Source: Pseudomonas sp. S30
GTDB lineage: Bacteria > Pseudomonadota > Gammaproteobacteria > Pseudomonadales > Pseudomonadaceae
Direction of reading: 5' to 3'
Assembly (NCBI RefSeq): GCF_016518545.1
Contig: NZ_JACVTO010000001.1
Coordinates: 62,001 to 126,000, forward strand
Length of the DNA stretch: 64,000 bases
A program made the position numbers and the translations under genes. How positions within the stretch are numbered: the first letter of the stretch is position 1; each line of letters opens with the position of its first letter. The notes under the pieces are model-generated. The model did not search any database, was not told where the DNA came from, and was given only the letters and a program-made list of their open reading frames with translations. This document shows, one piece after another, positions 8,886 through 17,357 of this stretch.

Positions 8886-10624
8886 AGTTCAGGCCCCATG
8901 GAAAAGTGCAGACGGAACCCGCCGTCATCGTCCAATGCCCGGGCCAGGTCCAGACGCAGCGGCCCGACCGGCGACACCCAGCGCACGCCGATGCCCACGC
9001 CGGTCTTGAGGCTGGGCAGCTCCAGCGAGTTGAACGAGTTACCCTGGTCGACGAAGGTCGCCACCCGCCACTTATCGGCCAGCGAGTACTGGTACTCGAC
9101 ACTGCCTGCGACCAGATACCGCCCCCCGATGCGATCACCCTGGCTGTTCTTGGGCGAGAGGGTCTGGTAATCGTAGCCGCGCACACTCTGGTCACCGCCA
9201 GCGAAGAAGCGCAGCGACGGCGGTACGTTCTTTTCATAGCCGTTGGTGGCACTGCCGCCAAACTGCACGCGCCCCAGCAAGCGATGGTTCTGCGCCAGCG
9301 TGGTCAGGCCCTTGAGCATGACATTGCCATGCACCAGGTTGGTGTCGGAGACCAGCCCCTCCTTGGCCACCTGCATGTCGAACTGCAGGCGATAGCCATT
9401 GTGCGGGTCGATGCGGTTGTCGCTGCGCAGGTAGGAGTAGCTGATGCCGGGCATCAGCAAGGTGCTCAGCCCTGAGTCATCGCCCAGGCGATATTCCTCG
9501 CGCTGGTACTTGAGGGAAATGACCCGTTGCCACCCGCTGGGGAGCTTGCTGTGCCATTCGGGGCCGACGGTCAGCAGCTTGCTGAGGGTGTCGGTGCCGG
9601 AAAGCTCTTCGTTCTGGTAGCCACCGGCGAAGCGCAGCTTGTCGGTCAGCGGCGGATCCAGCGGCACGTCGTACCACAGCCCGACGTTCTGCCTGGGCCC
9701 GGAGATCTCGGTTTCCCAGCCGTAGCTGTGTCCCTGCGGGTTGACCCAATGCCGCGTCCAGTTGGCTTTGCCGCGGGGACCGACGTCGGTGGAAAAGCCC
9801 AGGCCGAGGCCGAGGGTTCGAGGCTTGCGCGTATCGAGCTGCACAGCCACTGGAACCACGCCATCCACCGCGGCGGTGGGCGCGGCGTCCACCCGGACGC
9901 CTTCGAAGTAACCACTGGACTGCAAGTCGTTGTTCAACTCGGCCACCCGCTCCGAGTCGTAAGGCGTGCCGGGCTTGAACGACACCATGCGTTGCAGCAA
10001 GTCGTCGTCCAGCGGGGCGTCGCCGCCGAAGGTGACCTTGCCCAGGCGATAACGCGGCCCGCTCTGGTACACCAGGTCGATGTCGGCGACCCCCGCCCGT
10101 GGATCGACCGCCAGGCGCTGCCGAGCGAAGCGGCCATCGAAGAAGCCGTAGCGCGAGGCCTGGTTCTGGATCAGGCGCTTGGCATCTTCGTAGGCGCCGT
10201 GGTTCAAGGGCTGTCCGGCGCGCAACGCCGGGCTGTCGGGGATCCGGAAGTTCTTCATCTGGCTGGCCGGGCCCTCTACACGGACCTGCACGTTACGCAG
10301 GCGCACGGGCTCGCCCGGCTGTACGCGGATGATCAGTTGCAAAGGCTGGTCGGCCTTGGCGGGCCGCTGTATCTGCGAGTCGATCTGCGCCTGGTAGTAG
10401 CCCAGCGCCTGGGCGGCCTTGCGGGCCTGCTCCTCGGCACCGCGACTGAAGCGCAGCAAGGCATCCTCGTCGCGATCGCCGAGGCTGCCGATATAACCTT
10501 CGATGTTCGCCTGCAACGCCTTGTTGGCCGGTTTGACCCGCACCACCAATTCGCTCTGGCCCCATGCTGTACAACTGGCGGCCAGCAGCAGCAGGCCCCA
10601 GCCGAATCGTCCTGAATACGTCAT
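8882..10624 (-). CDS. tamA: Translocation and assembly module subunit TamA (BamA-family outer-membrane protein)
   Basis: 580 aa Omp85-superfamily protein. A signal peptide (GLLLLAASCTAWGQ) is followed by three POTRA-like domains (about 22-260) and a 16-strand beta-barrel. The barrel has the Omp85 family motif near residue 490 (SVRGYDYQTLSP) and ends in FSMGPEL, the usual TamA C-terminus. Partner of TamB, encoded directly downstream with a 4-bp overlap. I chose the ATG at 10624, giving a clean signal peptide; the longer frame to 10672 would add a basic leader. Confidence 0.93.
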   Translation of the reverse strand: MTYSGRFGWGLLLLAASCTAWGQSELVVRVKPANKALQANIEGYIGSLGDRDEDALLRFSRGAEEQARKAAQALGYYQAQIDSQIQRPAKADQPLQLIIRVQPGEPVRLRNVQVRVEGPASQMKNFRIPDSPALRAGQPLNHGAYEDAKRLIQNQASRYGFFDGRFARQRLAVDPRAGVADIDLVYQSGPRYRLGKVTFGGDAPLDDDLLQRMVSFKPGTPYDSERVAELNNDLQSSGYFEGVRVDAAPTAAVDGVVPVAVQLDTRKPRTLGLGLGFSTDVGPRGKANWTRHWVNPQGHSYGWETEISGPRQNVGLWYDVPLDPPLTDKLRFAGGYQNEELSGTDTLSKLLTVGPEWHSKLPSGWQRVISLKYQREEYRLGDDSGLSTLLMPGISYSYLRSDNRIDPHNGYRLQFDMQVAKEGLVSDTNLVHGNVMLKGLTTLAQNHRLLGRVQFGGSATNGYEKNVPPSLRFFAGGDQSVRGYDYQTLSPKNSQGDRIGGRYLVAGSVEYQYSLADKWRVATFVDQGNSFNSLELPSLKTGVGIGVRWVSPVGPLRLDLARALDDDGGFRLHFSMGPEL

Positions 10625-10675
10625 GGCGGGCATGCTACCAGAGCGAGGCGGCAGCGTAAGCCGCCGCAGCATCAG

Positions 10676-11317
10676 TCATGGGATTATGGTTTTTGCCGAC
10701 CCGGAATTCGGATGGAAAAATACCCGTTCGTTGAAATCGCCTAATGCCAGATCACCGACCTCCTGATAGCCCATACGCTGGCAAAAAGCGAAGTAGTGAG
10801 GATTGCCCGTACTCAGGACCACGCCCTGGCTGTCCAGGTCCTTGACGCACCAGCCGTGCACAGCCTGCAACAACTGCTCGGCGTAGTGCTGCCCCTGAAA
10901 TTGCGGGTGCACGCCGAGCAGCGACAGCACATGCACTTGCTGGGTGGGCAGAGACGCCGCCAGTGCAGCCTGGTAGGTGAGAAAACGACGGGTGCTGCGG
11001 CGGCCTGCCCCGATCAGCATGCGCAGGCGCCACATCCAGCTGTCGGCGACGCCCAACCGTCGCTGCGGCGGTGCGATCAGTGCCACGGCCACCAGGCGGT
11101 CATCCACCAGCAGACCCAGTGCAGGCAGCTGCATGTAGAAATGCTGGCGCACCCAGGCGCGAATCATCGCCCGCAGGCGGCGCTCATATCCCCCACGCGC
11201 AGCGTCGAAGAGCCAGGCCATGGTCGGTTCACGTGGGTAGCTCTCGTACAGCAGGGTGCGCACTTCGCGGCGATAGCCATCGTCGAGCAGGCAAAGGCGT
11301 GCCGGGTCGGCGTGCAT
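10676..11317 (-). CDS. GNAT-family N-acetyltransferase
   Basis: 213 aa from the ATG that has AAGGAT 8 bp upstream. Acetyl-CoA-dependent N-acetyltransferase fold: strand VHVLSLLGVHPQFQGQHYAEQLL carries the Q/RxxGx pyrophosphate-binding pattern in the form QFQGQHYA, followed by VVLSTGNPHYFAFCQRMGY, the usual C-terminal motif. N-terminal half is unusually basic (RRLRAMIRAWVRQ). Substrate unknown. It lies 51 bp upstream of tamA on the same strand and may be cotranscribed with tamAB. Confidence 0.85.
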   Translation of the reverse strand: MHADPARLCLLDDGYRREVRTLLYESYPREPTMAWLFDAARGGYERRLRAMIRAWVRQHFYMQLPALGLLVDDRLVAVALIAPPQRRLGVADSWMWRLRMLIGAGRRSTRRFLTYQAALAASLPTQQVHVLSLLGVHPQFQGQHYAEQLLQAVHGWCVKDLDSQGVVLSTGNPHYFAFCQRMGYQEVGDLALGDFNERVFFHPNSGSAKTIIP

Positions 11318-11481
11318 GGTCAAGATCCTTGTGCAATGGGCGGGTCAGAGCCTTTGAGGCACGCCGGCGCGCATCGTTCCACCGCCGTTGGCGTGCCCCG
11401 CGGGTGCAGACCTCGACGCTGGTGAAGGCAGCCGTTGTCAGTTAGCATTCCGAGCTTTGCCGTTATCAGGAACGCCCAGCC

Positions 11482-12294
11482 ATGAAGATCGTCTCGTTCA
11501 ACATCAACGGCCTGCGCGCCCGCCCCCATCAGTTGGCGGCACTGATCGAAAAGCATCAGCCAGACGTCATCGGGCTTCAGGAAACCAAGGTCAGCGACGA
11601 CCAGTTCCCCCTGGCCGAGGTCCAGGCACTGGGCTATCACGTGTACTTTCACGGACAAAAAGGCCATTACGGAGTAGCTCTGCTGTCGCGGCGCGAGCCG
11701 CTGTCGTTGGTCAAAGGCTTCAGCACCGACGAAGAGGACGCCCAGCGTCGCTTCATCTGGGGCACCTTCGCCGATGCCGATGGCACCCCCATCACCGTCA
11801 TGAACGGCTACTTCCCTCAAGGCGAGAGCCGCGATCACCCCACCAAGTTTCCGGCCAAGCAGCGCTTCTACAGCGATCTTCAGGCGCTGCTCGAAGGCCA
11901 GTTCAGCAATGATCAGCCGCTGGTGGTCATGGGCGACGTCAACATCTCGCCCCAGGACTGCGACATCGGTATCGGCGCAGACAACGCCAAGCGCTGGCTC
12001 AAGACCGGCAAATGCAGTTTCCTGCCCGAGGAGCGCGAATGGATGGAGCGCCTCAAGGCCTGGGGTCTGGTGGACAGCTTCCGCCATCTGCATCCCCAGG
12101 TATCCGACCGTTTCAGTTGGTTCGATTACCGCAGTCGCGGCTTCGAGGACGAGCCCAAGCGCGGCCTGCGTATCGATCTGATCATGACTTCCCAAGCCCT
12201 GCTGCCGCGCCTGAAGGACGCGGGCGTGGACTACGACCTGCGAGCGATGGAAAAGCCCTCGGACCACGCGCCGATCTGGCTGGAACTGGCCTGA
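11482..12294 (+). CDS. xthA: Exodeoxyribonuclease III (AP endonuclease)
   Basis: 270 aa, full length. Class II AP endonuclease/3'-5' exonuclease of base-excision repair. Conserved active-site motifs are all present: [14 protein letters not shown] (metal-binding Glu34), GDVNISPQD (Asp152, Asn154), and [10 protein letters not shown] at the C-terminus (Asp261, His262). Single gene, divergent from the acetyltransferase gene and converging on the hydrolase gene. No sign of operon partners. Confidence 0.96.
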   Translation: MKIVSFNINGLRARPHQLAALIEKHQPDVIGLQETKVSDDQFPLAEVQALGYHVYFHGQKGHYGVALLSRREPLSLVKGFSTDEEDAQRRFIWGTFADADGTPITVMNGYFPQGESRDHPTKFPAKQRFYSDLQALLEGQFSNDQPLVVMGDVNISPQDCDIGIGADNAKRWLKTGKCSFLPEEREWMERLKAWGLVDSFRHLHPQVSDRFSWFDYRSRGFEDEPKRGLRIDLIMTSQALLPRLKDAGVDYDLRAMEKPSDHAPIWLELA

Positions 12295-12312
12295 GCGGCC
12301 GGTCGTCCGGCC

Positions 12313-13185
12313 TCAGCCGCGCAGGAAAAGCTCGATCGCCTGCGCGGCCGACACCGGATCCTGCTGCATGAAGCAGTGCCCGCCCGCTACTGGCTGCTCG
12401 GTGACCGACGGGTTGAGCCGGGCGAGCCGCTGCGCGGAGCGAACCACGAAGGGGTAGCTCTGCTCCCCGTGGAGGATCAGTGTGGGCGCCTCGATACGCT
12501 GCAGGTCCGGCCAAAGGTGAGTAGGCCTTGAGGAAAACACCTCCACCTCGCGATTGGGCCGGCACTTGAGCACCACCTTGTCGCCGCAGTCGCCGATCGC
12601 GTGGGCGACATAGGCCTGCAACGACGCCTCGCTCCAGCCCCTGAAGATCCCCCGCTCCTGCAAGGAAGACACCGCGGTGTCGCGGTCCGGCCACTGGCTG
12701 CGACGGGTCGCTGCCTTGCGCGCCAGCCCGTGGCGACGATGCAGGCCAAGGACTCGGGACACGGCCATGACAGTGAGCATGGCTGGACTGAACAGCACCG
12801 GGTCGAGCAGTACTGCGCGCTCGAACAGGGCCGGATGCCGCGCCAGGATCAGGCTGGTGAGCACCCCACCGAAGCTGTGCCCGACGGCGTACCGGGGTAC
12901 TTCGCCGAACACCGATCGACCCGCCTGGAATGCCTCCACCGCCAGCTCCGCACTGCGGTCCCAGCCACGAAACGGACCGCCATGGTCGCTGTCGCCATGG
13001 CCTTGAGCATCGCTCAGCCACAGATCGAAGTGCTCGCCCAGACGCATCAACAACGGCTCGTATGCCAGGCCACAGAAGCCATTGCCGTGCAGGAAGTGCA
13101 GCAAGGGTCTGCCGCTCGGCTCGCTGTGCCAGCCGCGCAGGGTGAAGTTATCTGAGCAGTCGTGGGACCAGGGGATCAATTGCAT
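12313..13185 (-). CDS. Alpha/beta-fold hydrolase
   Basis: 290 aa. The fold markers are clear: oxyanion region HGNG at 33-36, nucleophile elbow GHSFGG (Ser104), LDPVLF after the following strand, a late strand PTLILHGEQS with the acidic-residue region, and the catalytic His270 in GGHCF. No signal peptide, so cytoplasmic. Substrate cannot be told from the sequence. It ends 19 bp after the xthA stop (convergent) and lies 20 bp downstream of the LysE-type gene on the same strand, so the two may share a transcript. Confidence 0.88.
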   Translation of the reverse strand: MQLIPWSHDCSDNFTLRGWHSEPSGRPLLHFLHGNGFCGLAYEPLLMRLGEHFDLWLSDAQGHGDSDHGGPFRGWDRSAELAVEAFQAGRSVFGEVPRYAVGHSFGGVLTSLILARHPALFERAVLLDPVLFSPAMLTVMAVSRVLGLHRRHGLARKAATRRSQWPDRDTAVSSLQERGIFRGWSEASLQAYVAHAIGDCGDKVVLKCRPNREVEVFSSRPTHLWPDLQRIEAPTLILHGEQSYPFVVRSAQRLARLNPSVTEQPVAGGHCFMQQDPVSAAQAIELFLRG

Positions 13186-13205
13186 CGTCTAGCGCGCTCG
13201 TCGCA

Positions 13206-13826
13206 TCAGGAAAAGGACGATTCTACAAACAGCAGCGGATACAACGAAATCACCAGTAACAGGGCCATCAGGACGTTGAACAGCACCAGCCAGCGAGGAT
13301 TGCGCAGAAGATTGCGCAATGCGCTACCGAACATGACCCATATCCCGACGCTGGGCAAGTTCACCAAGGCAAACAATGCGGCGATCACGATCACGTTGAG
13401 TACATAACCCTGGGCCGGGGTATAGGTAGTGATCGCACCCACCGCCATCACCCAGGCCTTGGGGTTGACCCACTGGAACGCGACAGCCCCCCAGAAGCCC
13501 AGCGGGCTGGCGGCCGCGGGCGAGTCCCCGCGCAACGGGCCGGATGTGGCGATCTTCCAGGCCAGATACAGCAGGTAAGCGGCACCTGCGTAGCGCAGCA
13601 GCGCATACAGCCCTGGCCAGACCTTGAACAGTTCGCCTAGGCCGAAGCCGACTCCCAGCACCATCAGCATGAATCCCAGGCTGATGCCCAGGGCATGGGG
13701 TATCGAGCGTCGTATGCCGAAATTGACCCCGGAGGCCAGCAACATCATGTTGTTGGGACCGGGGGTGATCGATGAAACGAAGGCGAACAGGATGAAAGCG
13801 GTCAGCAATTCTTGCGAGCCGAGCAT
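13206..13826 (-). CDS. LysE/RhtB-family amino-acid exporter
   Basis: 206 aa inner-membrane protein with six hydrophobic segments. The family signature ITPGPNNMMLLASG is at residues 20-33, and WVNPKAW in the middle is also typical. Such proteins export amino acids or homoserine-type compounds. The last gene of the left-hand block before the CrcY region; 67 bp upstream lies the motif shared with the EamA gene at 42 kb (see the regulatory entry). Substrate unknown. Confidence 0.9.
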   Translation of the reverse strand: MLGSQELLTAFILFAFVSSITPGPNNMMLLASGVNFGIRRSIPHALGISLGFMLMVLGVGFGLGELFKVWPGLYALLRYAGAAYLLYLAWKIATSGPLRGDSPAAASPLGFWGAVAFQWVNPKAWVMAVGAITTYTPAQGYVLNVIVIAALFALVNLPSVGIWVMFGSALRNLLRNPRWLVLFNVLMALLLVISLYPLLFVESSFS

Positions 13827-13892
13827 GGGGCGTCTTTCCGTTGGGGGGGTCAGGGCAGTGAAACAACGGTAACGGATCCCACGACGCTTTAA

Positions 13893-13938
13893 CCAGTACA
13901 GTTTTGATAAATTAATGCATTACACATTTCTGTACCTG
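13893..13938 (-). promoter_or_regulatory. Candidate operator upstream of the LysE-type exporter
   Basis: CCAGTACAGTT (13893-13903) and CTGTACCTG (13930-13938) form spaced inverted GTACAG/CTGTAC half-sites. The identical 11-mer CCAGTACAGTT occurs at 42519-42529, in the same orientation and almost the same distance (70 bp) from the start of an EamA exporter gene. This suggests one regulator for both exporters; which one is unknown. Confidence 0.4.
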
Positions 13939-14007
13939 TCGGGGCATAGGCTGGGCAGATCCTGCGAAGGTGAAGCTGGGCTTAGTACCTCGCTGGCCAT
14001 GTGCCTT

Positions 14008-14077
14008 GGTTACCTATCCTCTAACAGAGGCAGCGAGTGTTACCCAGCTTCAAGTGATCTGCTCAAAACGGGTAACA
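14008..14077 (+). promoter_or_regulatory. Candidate CbrB activator sites upstream of CrcY
   Basis: Three half-sites resemble the GTTAC/GTAAC elements reported for CbrB-dependent promoters: GGTTACC at 14008-14014, TGTTACC at 14038-14044 and its inverted partner GGTAACA at 14071-14077. They lie about 85-150 bp before the sigma-54 promoter, the normal position for an enhancer-binding protein. Assignment to CbrB is inference from the target RNA. Confidence 0.6.
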
Positions 14078-14160
14078 CAGAAACATTTCGGCGAATTCGC
14101 CCTGACAGAAAATCTGCTAAAAAAACGTAAGATACTGATTTACAACAGTTATTAAAAGTT

Positions 14161-14174
14161 GGCACGCCAACTGC
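14161..14174 (+). promoter_or_regulatory. Sigma-54 (RpoN) promoter of CrcY
   Basis: TTGGCACG followed by CTGC gives GG at 14161-14162 and GC at 14173-14174, exactly the GG-N10-GC spacing required for RpoN. Transcription would begin about 12 nt later, near 14185, immediately before the first A/C-rich element of the RNA. Confidence 0.85.
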
Positions 14175-14184
14175 TTTGTCTTTG

Positions 14185-14546
14185 GCACAACAAAAATAAA
14201 AAAATGTCACACCCCAATAAAAACAACATGCACCGGCTCTGACACAACAAGAACAACACGGCAGAGGCGCAGCAAGCAGATTTTTTTGAAGTAGGCACGC
14301 GTTCCAGGGCCATGCCCTGCGATCCGACACAGAAGAACAAAACTACCTTGAGGTAGCCACAGTCGGCATCGGACCCTTCAGGATGAATGCAGGTCAGCGC
14401 TCAAAAAAATACGTTTGCTCTTGGCCCCGGATAGGGGCCCGGTTACACCGGAACAGGCTGACAAGAACAATGACAGGCCGGTTTTGAATAATAACAAGAG
14501 CAGGCAACGACATCTTGAGGGGAGCTTCGGCTCCCCTCAGTGTTTT
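14185..14546 (+). ncRNA. crcY: CrcY-type small RNA (Hfq/Crc decoy)
   Basis: About 360 nt with no coding potential. It carries at least six A-rich AAnAAnAA-type motifs: near 14189-14204, 14216-14228, 14245-14257, 14332-14342, 14461-14470 and 14487-14497. Such motifs bind Hfq with Crc and titrate them away from catabolic mRNAs when preferred carbon sources run out. The RpoN promoter, candidate CbrB sites and strong terminator fit CrcZ/CrcY. CrcY of P. putida lies next to an mgtC-like gene (recalled from literature), as here; CrcZ lies between cbrB and pcnB, which are absent. Hence CrcY rather than CrcZ. Confidence 0.88.
14517..14546 (+). terminator. Rho-independent terminator of CrcY
   Basis: Nine-bp perfect stem GAGGGGAGC / GCTCCCCTC closed by a stable TTCG tetraloop, then a short T-run (14543-14546). 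The distal stem arm overlaps the stop codon of the convergent mgtC gene by two bases, so it may also end mgtC transcripts. Confidence 0.9.
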
Positions 14547-15064
14547 GCGCTTTCCTCGTCCTTCTTTTCAGCATTCTCGCGCTGCACCGTCCCTACCAGC
14601 AGCGGCATGCTGCCGAGCACCAGCAACGCCAGCAGCGTGCTCACCAGAGCGGTGGCTTCACGTCCCATACCCGCTGCAGTGCCGATCGCCGCCGTCATCC
14701 ACAGTCCTGCCGCCGTGGTCAGGCCCTTGACATGACTGGTGTCGCGACCGTTACCTTTGAGGATGGTCCCCGCACCCAGGAAACCGATGCCGGCGACGAT
14801 ACCCTGGATCACCCGGCTCATCGCCTGGTCGTCTGCACCGGCCATGCCCGGCGCCAGCACGAACAGCGCCGCACCCATCGACACCAGCATGTGGGTGCGC
14901 ACACCCGCCGACTTGCCTCGGTGCTCACGCTCGAAACCCAACACCGCGCCCAGCACTGCTGCCATCGTGAGTCGAACCACGATGCGCGTGACCTCGCTTT
15001 CATCGGCGAGATCCGCGAACTCGGAGCCAATGGTGCTCCAGATGGTATGCCCTAGCCCTTCCAA
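14537..15064 (-). CDS. MgtC/SapB-family membrane protein
   Basis: 175 aa from a TTG with GGAA 8 bp upstream. The core reads as the MgtC N-terminal membrane domain: RLTMAAVLGAVLGFEREHRG, then GVRTHMLVSMGAALFVL, GIVAGIGFLGAGTIL and LTTAAGLWMTAAIG. MgtC proteins affect Mg2+ limitation survival and membrane potential; the extra C-terminal domain of virulence-type MgtC is absent. Longer starts exist (GTG at 15157, or 15214), but they would crowd or overlap the divergent DUF3203 start at 15187. It converges on crcY. Confidence 0.85.
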   Translation of the reverse strand: MEGLGHTIWSTIGSEFADLADESEVTRIVVRLTMAAVLGAVLGFEREHRGKSAGVRTHMLVSMGAALFVLAPGMAGADDQAMSRVIQGIVAGIGFLGAGTILKGNGRDTSHVKGLTTAAGLWMTAAIGTAAGMGREATALVSTLLALLVLGSMPLLVGTVQRENAEKKDEESAKH

Positions 15065-15186
15065 GAGTGTTTTTCCAAAAGCATTGTCTTGCGATTGACC
15101 GCCTGCCAGGGCACGCGTGCGGGCATGATTGAGAAAAAACGCGGTCTGCGCAGTCACAGTACCGACCTCATTCAGGAGAATCTCCC

Positions 15187-15423
15187 ATGCCGGTGCGAAT
15201 CGACGACCACACACACTGCACCCTGATCGGCGACACGCTGACCATCGAAGGCCTGGGTCATGAAGTCCAGATCGTCACCGACGAGCGGCTGCGATTATCG
15301 GTAGCCGTGCTCGCTGGCGAGCGCTTCGCGATCACCGAGGCCGAGGCCGACGCCTTGATGGCCATCGGTGCTGCAGATCATCGTCGCCATTTGATCGATG
15401 TTACGCCTGGCTCGATAGTCTAG
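15187..15423 (+). CDS. DUF3203-family small protein
   Basis: 78 aa. The pattern (short beta-rich start, VITDERLR-like VTDERLRLSV, FAITEAEADALMAIGAADHRRHL) matches DUF3203, a small protein family found mainly in Pseudomonas with no known function. The start has AGGAGA directly upstream. Divergent from mgtC. Cytoplasmic, acidic, no cysteine pair. Confidence 0.8.
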   Translation: MPVRIDDHTHCTLIGDTLTIEGLGHEVQIVTDERLRLSVAVLAGERFAITEAEADALMAIGAADHRRHLIDVTPGSIV

Positions 15424-15544
15424 GGCTCGGGTCGTTCTCACGGCGCATCTGATATGGTTTTTAGCGCAGGACCTGAGCCTGTGCTGCACACAGTCAGCGG
15501 GCCATAGTAGGTGGGTCTGACAACGACCCGACGAGCGACTGACC

Positions 15545-15745
15545 ATGAACGAACGAGTGCCCTTTCGCATCATTCATATCGACCCGGAGTCTGCACCGCG
15601 TCGACCGAACGACTGCGGCCTTGTCCACACTCGCGGCATCAGCGGTCTGTACCACGTAGCGCGCAGGCGCACCGTGGGTGTGCTGGGTTACGCCGCAGCA
15701 CTGCTAGTGATGGCCCTTGCCCTGGGTAGCGCCCTAGTCGTGTGA
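15545..15745 (+). CDS. Small single-pass membrane protein, unknown
   Basis: 66 aa. The first 45 residues are polar with many Arg/His; the C-terminus is one hydrophobic helix (LGYAAALLVMALALGSALVV), so it looks like a tail-anchored protein. The ribosome site is weak (GAG-rich), and no family is recognised. It stands alone, 121 bp after the DUF3203 gene. Coding status is likely rather than certain. Confidence 0.5.
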   Translation: MNERVPFRIIHIDPESAPRRPNDCGLVHTRGISGLYHVARRRTVGVLGYAAALLVMALALGSALVV

Positions 15746-15885
15746 GCAACCGGATCCCGGGGAATGCCTCTGTCTAGCGAACACCGCAGGGCCAGACAGC
15801 CGATCTGCCGTCCCCATGCATCGCTGCCGGTCACGCAGGTCGCGTACACTGCCGCCACTGCCGCGCGCCGAATCGAAGTCAGGGA

Positions 15886-17298
15886 ATGATGAAACGCTAC
15901 GAACGCTTCGCCGACGATATCGCCGAACTGATCCGCTCCGGCGTGCTGGGGCCAGGGCAACGTGTGCCTTCCGTGCGCTATGCCAGCCAGACCCACGGCG
16001 TCAGCCCCTCTACCGTGTTTCAGGCTTACTACCTGCTGGAGCGACGCGGATTGATCCGCGCCCGGCCCCGCTCGGGCTATTTCGTCAATGCTCATGCGGC
16101 ACGCCATTTCAGTGAGCCTCGCATCCAGGCCCCGCTCAGCGAATCGACCGACGTCGATGTCAGCGCCCTGGTGTTCTCGATCCTCGACTCGATCAAAGAC
16201 CCGCACACCGTGCCGTTCGGTTCGGCCTTCCCCAGTCCGAGCCTGTTTCCGTTGCAACGCCTGGCCCGCTCGCTGGCCAGCGCCAGCCGTGCCATGGACC
16301 CGCAGGTAGTGGTCAGCGACCTGTCACCGGGCAATCCGCAACTGCGCCGACAGATCGCCCTGCGCTACATGGTTGGCGGACTCATGCTGCCGATGGAGGA
16401 GTTGCTGATCACCAATGGCGCCTTGGAAGCGCTCAACCTGTGCCTGCAGGCGGTTACCGAGCCTGGCGACCTGGTCGCCATCGAGGCACCGGCCTTCTAC
16501 GTCTGCCTGCAGGTGCTCGAGCGCCTGAAACTCAAAGCGGTGGAAATTCCCGTGCACCCGCGCGAAGGCATGGACCTGGAAGTGCTTGCACAGACCCTGC
16601 AGAAGCACCCGGTCAAAGCCGTCTGGTCGATGACTACCTTCCAGAACCCGGTAGGCGCGAGTATGCCCGAGGCGAACAAGCAAGCCCTGGTGGACATGCT
16701 GCACGAACACCAGGTGCCGTTGATCGAAGACGACGTCTATGCCGAGCTGTATTTCGCGCCACAAGCACCCAAGCCTGCCAAGGCGTTCGACCGCGACGGG
16801 CTGGTCATGCACTGTGGATCCTTTTCCAAGAGCCTGGCGCCGGGCTACCGGATCGGCTGGGTCGCTGCGGGGCGTTTTGCCCAGAAGATCGAACGACTCA
16901 AGCTGATGACCTCGCTGTGCGCCTCGATGCCCGCCCAGGCGGCCATCGCCGATTACCTGCAACACGGCGGCTTCGACCGGCACTTGCGCAAGCTGCGCTA
17001 CGCCCTGGAAGGCCAGCAGTCGAGCATGCTCGCCGCGATCACCCGCTATTTTCCGCCCGAAACCCGTGTAAGCCAGCCGGCCGGCGGTTATTTCCTGTGG
17101 CTGGAACTGCCCGAGCGGATGGATGCGCTCAAGCTGTTCCACATGGCCCTGGCCCAGGGCATCAGTATTGCGCCGGGGCCGATATTCTCGCCCACGCGGC
17201 GTTTCGGCAACTGCATACGGCTCAACTACGGATCGCCCTGGGACGCCAGTCGCGAGCAGGCCATGCAGACGCTGGGCAAGATCGCCGGATCGTTCTGA
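15886..17298 (+). CDS. MocR-type regulator: GntR winged helix fused to class I aminotransferase domain
   Basis: 470 aa. N-terminal GntR-type winged helix (about 1-70: FADDIAELIRSGVLGPGQRVPSVR then HGVSPSTVFQAYYLLERRGLI). Residues about 100-465 form a fold-type I PLP domain, with the Schiff-base Lys in GSFSKSLAPGYRIGW and the N-P-V-G loop in FQNPVGASMP. MocR proteins sense PLP or amino compounds and regulate nearby transport or metabolic genes. The following sensor kinase gene is 59 bp downstream on the same strand. Ligand unknown. Confidence 0.92.
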   Translation: MMKRYERFADDIAELIRSGVLGPGQRVPSVRYASQTHGVSPSTVFQAYYLLERRGLIRARPRSGYFVNAHAARHFSEPRIQAPLSESTDVDVSALVFSILDSIKDPHTVPFGSAFPSPSLFPLQRLARSLASASRAMDPQVVVSDLSPGNPQLRRQIALRYMVGGLMLPMEELLITNGALEALNLCLQAVTEPGDLVAIEAPAFYVCLQVLERLKLKAVEIPVHPREGMDLEVLAQTLQKHPVKAVWSMTTFQNPVGASMPEANKQALVDMLHEHQVPLIEDDVYAELYFAPQAPKPAKAFDRDGLVMHCGSFSKSLAPGYRIGWVAAGRFAQKIERLKLMTSLCASMPAQAAIADYLQHGGFDRHLRKLRYALEGQQSSMLAAITRYFPPETRVSQPAGGYFLWLELPERMDALKLFHMALAQGISIAPGPIFSPTRRFGNCIRLNYGSPWDASREQAMQTLGKIAGSF

Positions 17299-17357
17299 AG
17301 CCAGACCACTCCGATGAACGGCTATAGTGAGGGCAGGTTGTCCAGAGAGCTGCTGTC

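Noticed and set aside
14040..14340. A Cys-rich minus-strand frame in the crcY region
   Set aside because: Its composition (runs of CC and AC) comes from the A/C-rich decoy motifs of the RNA on the other strand; no ribosome site.
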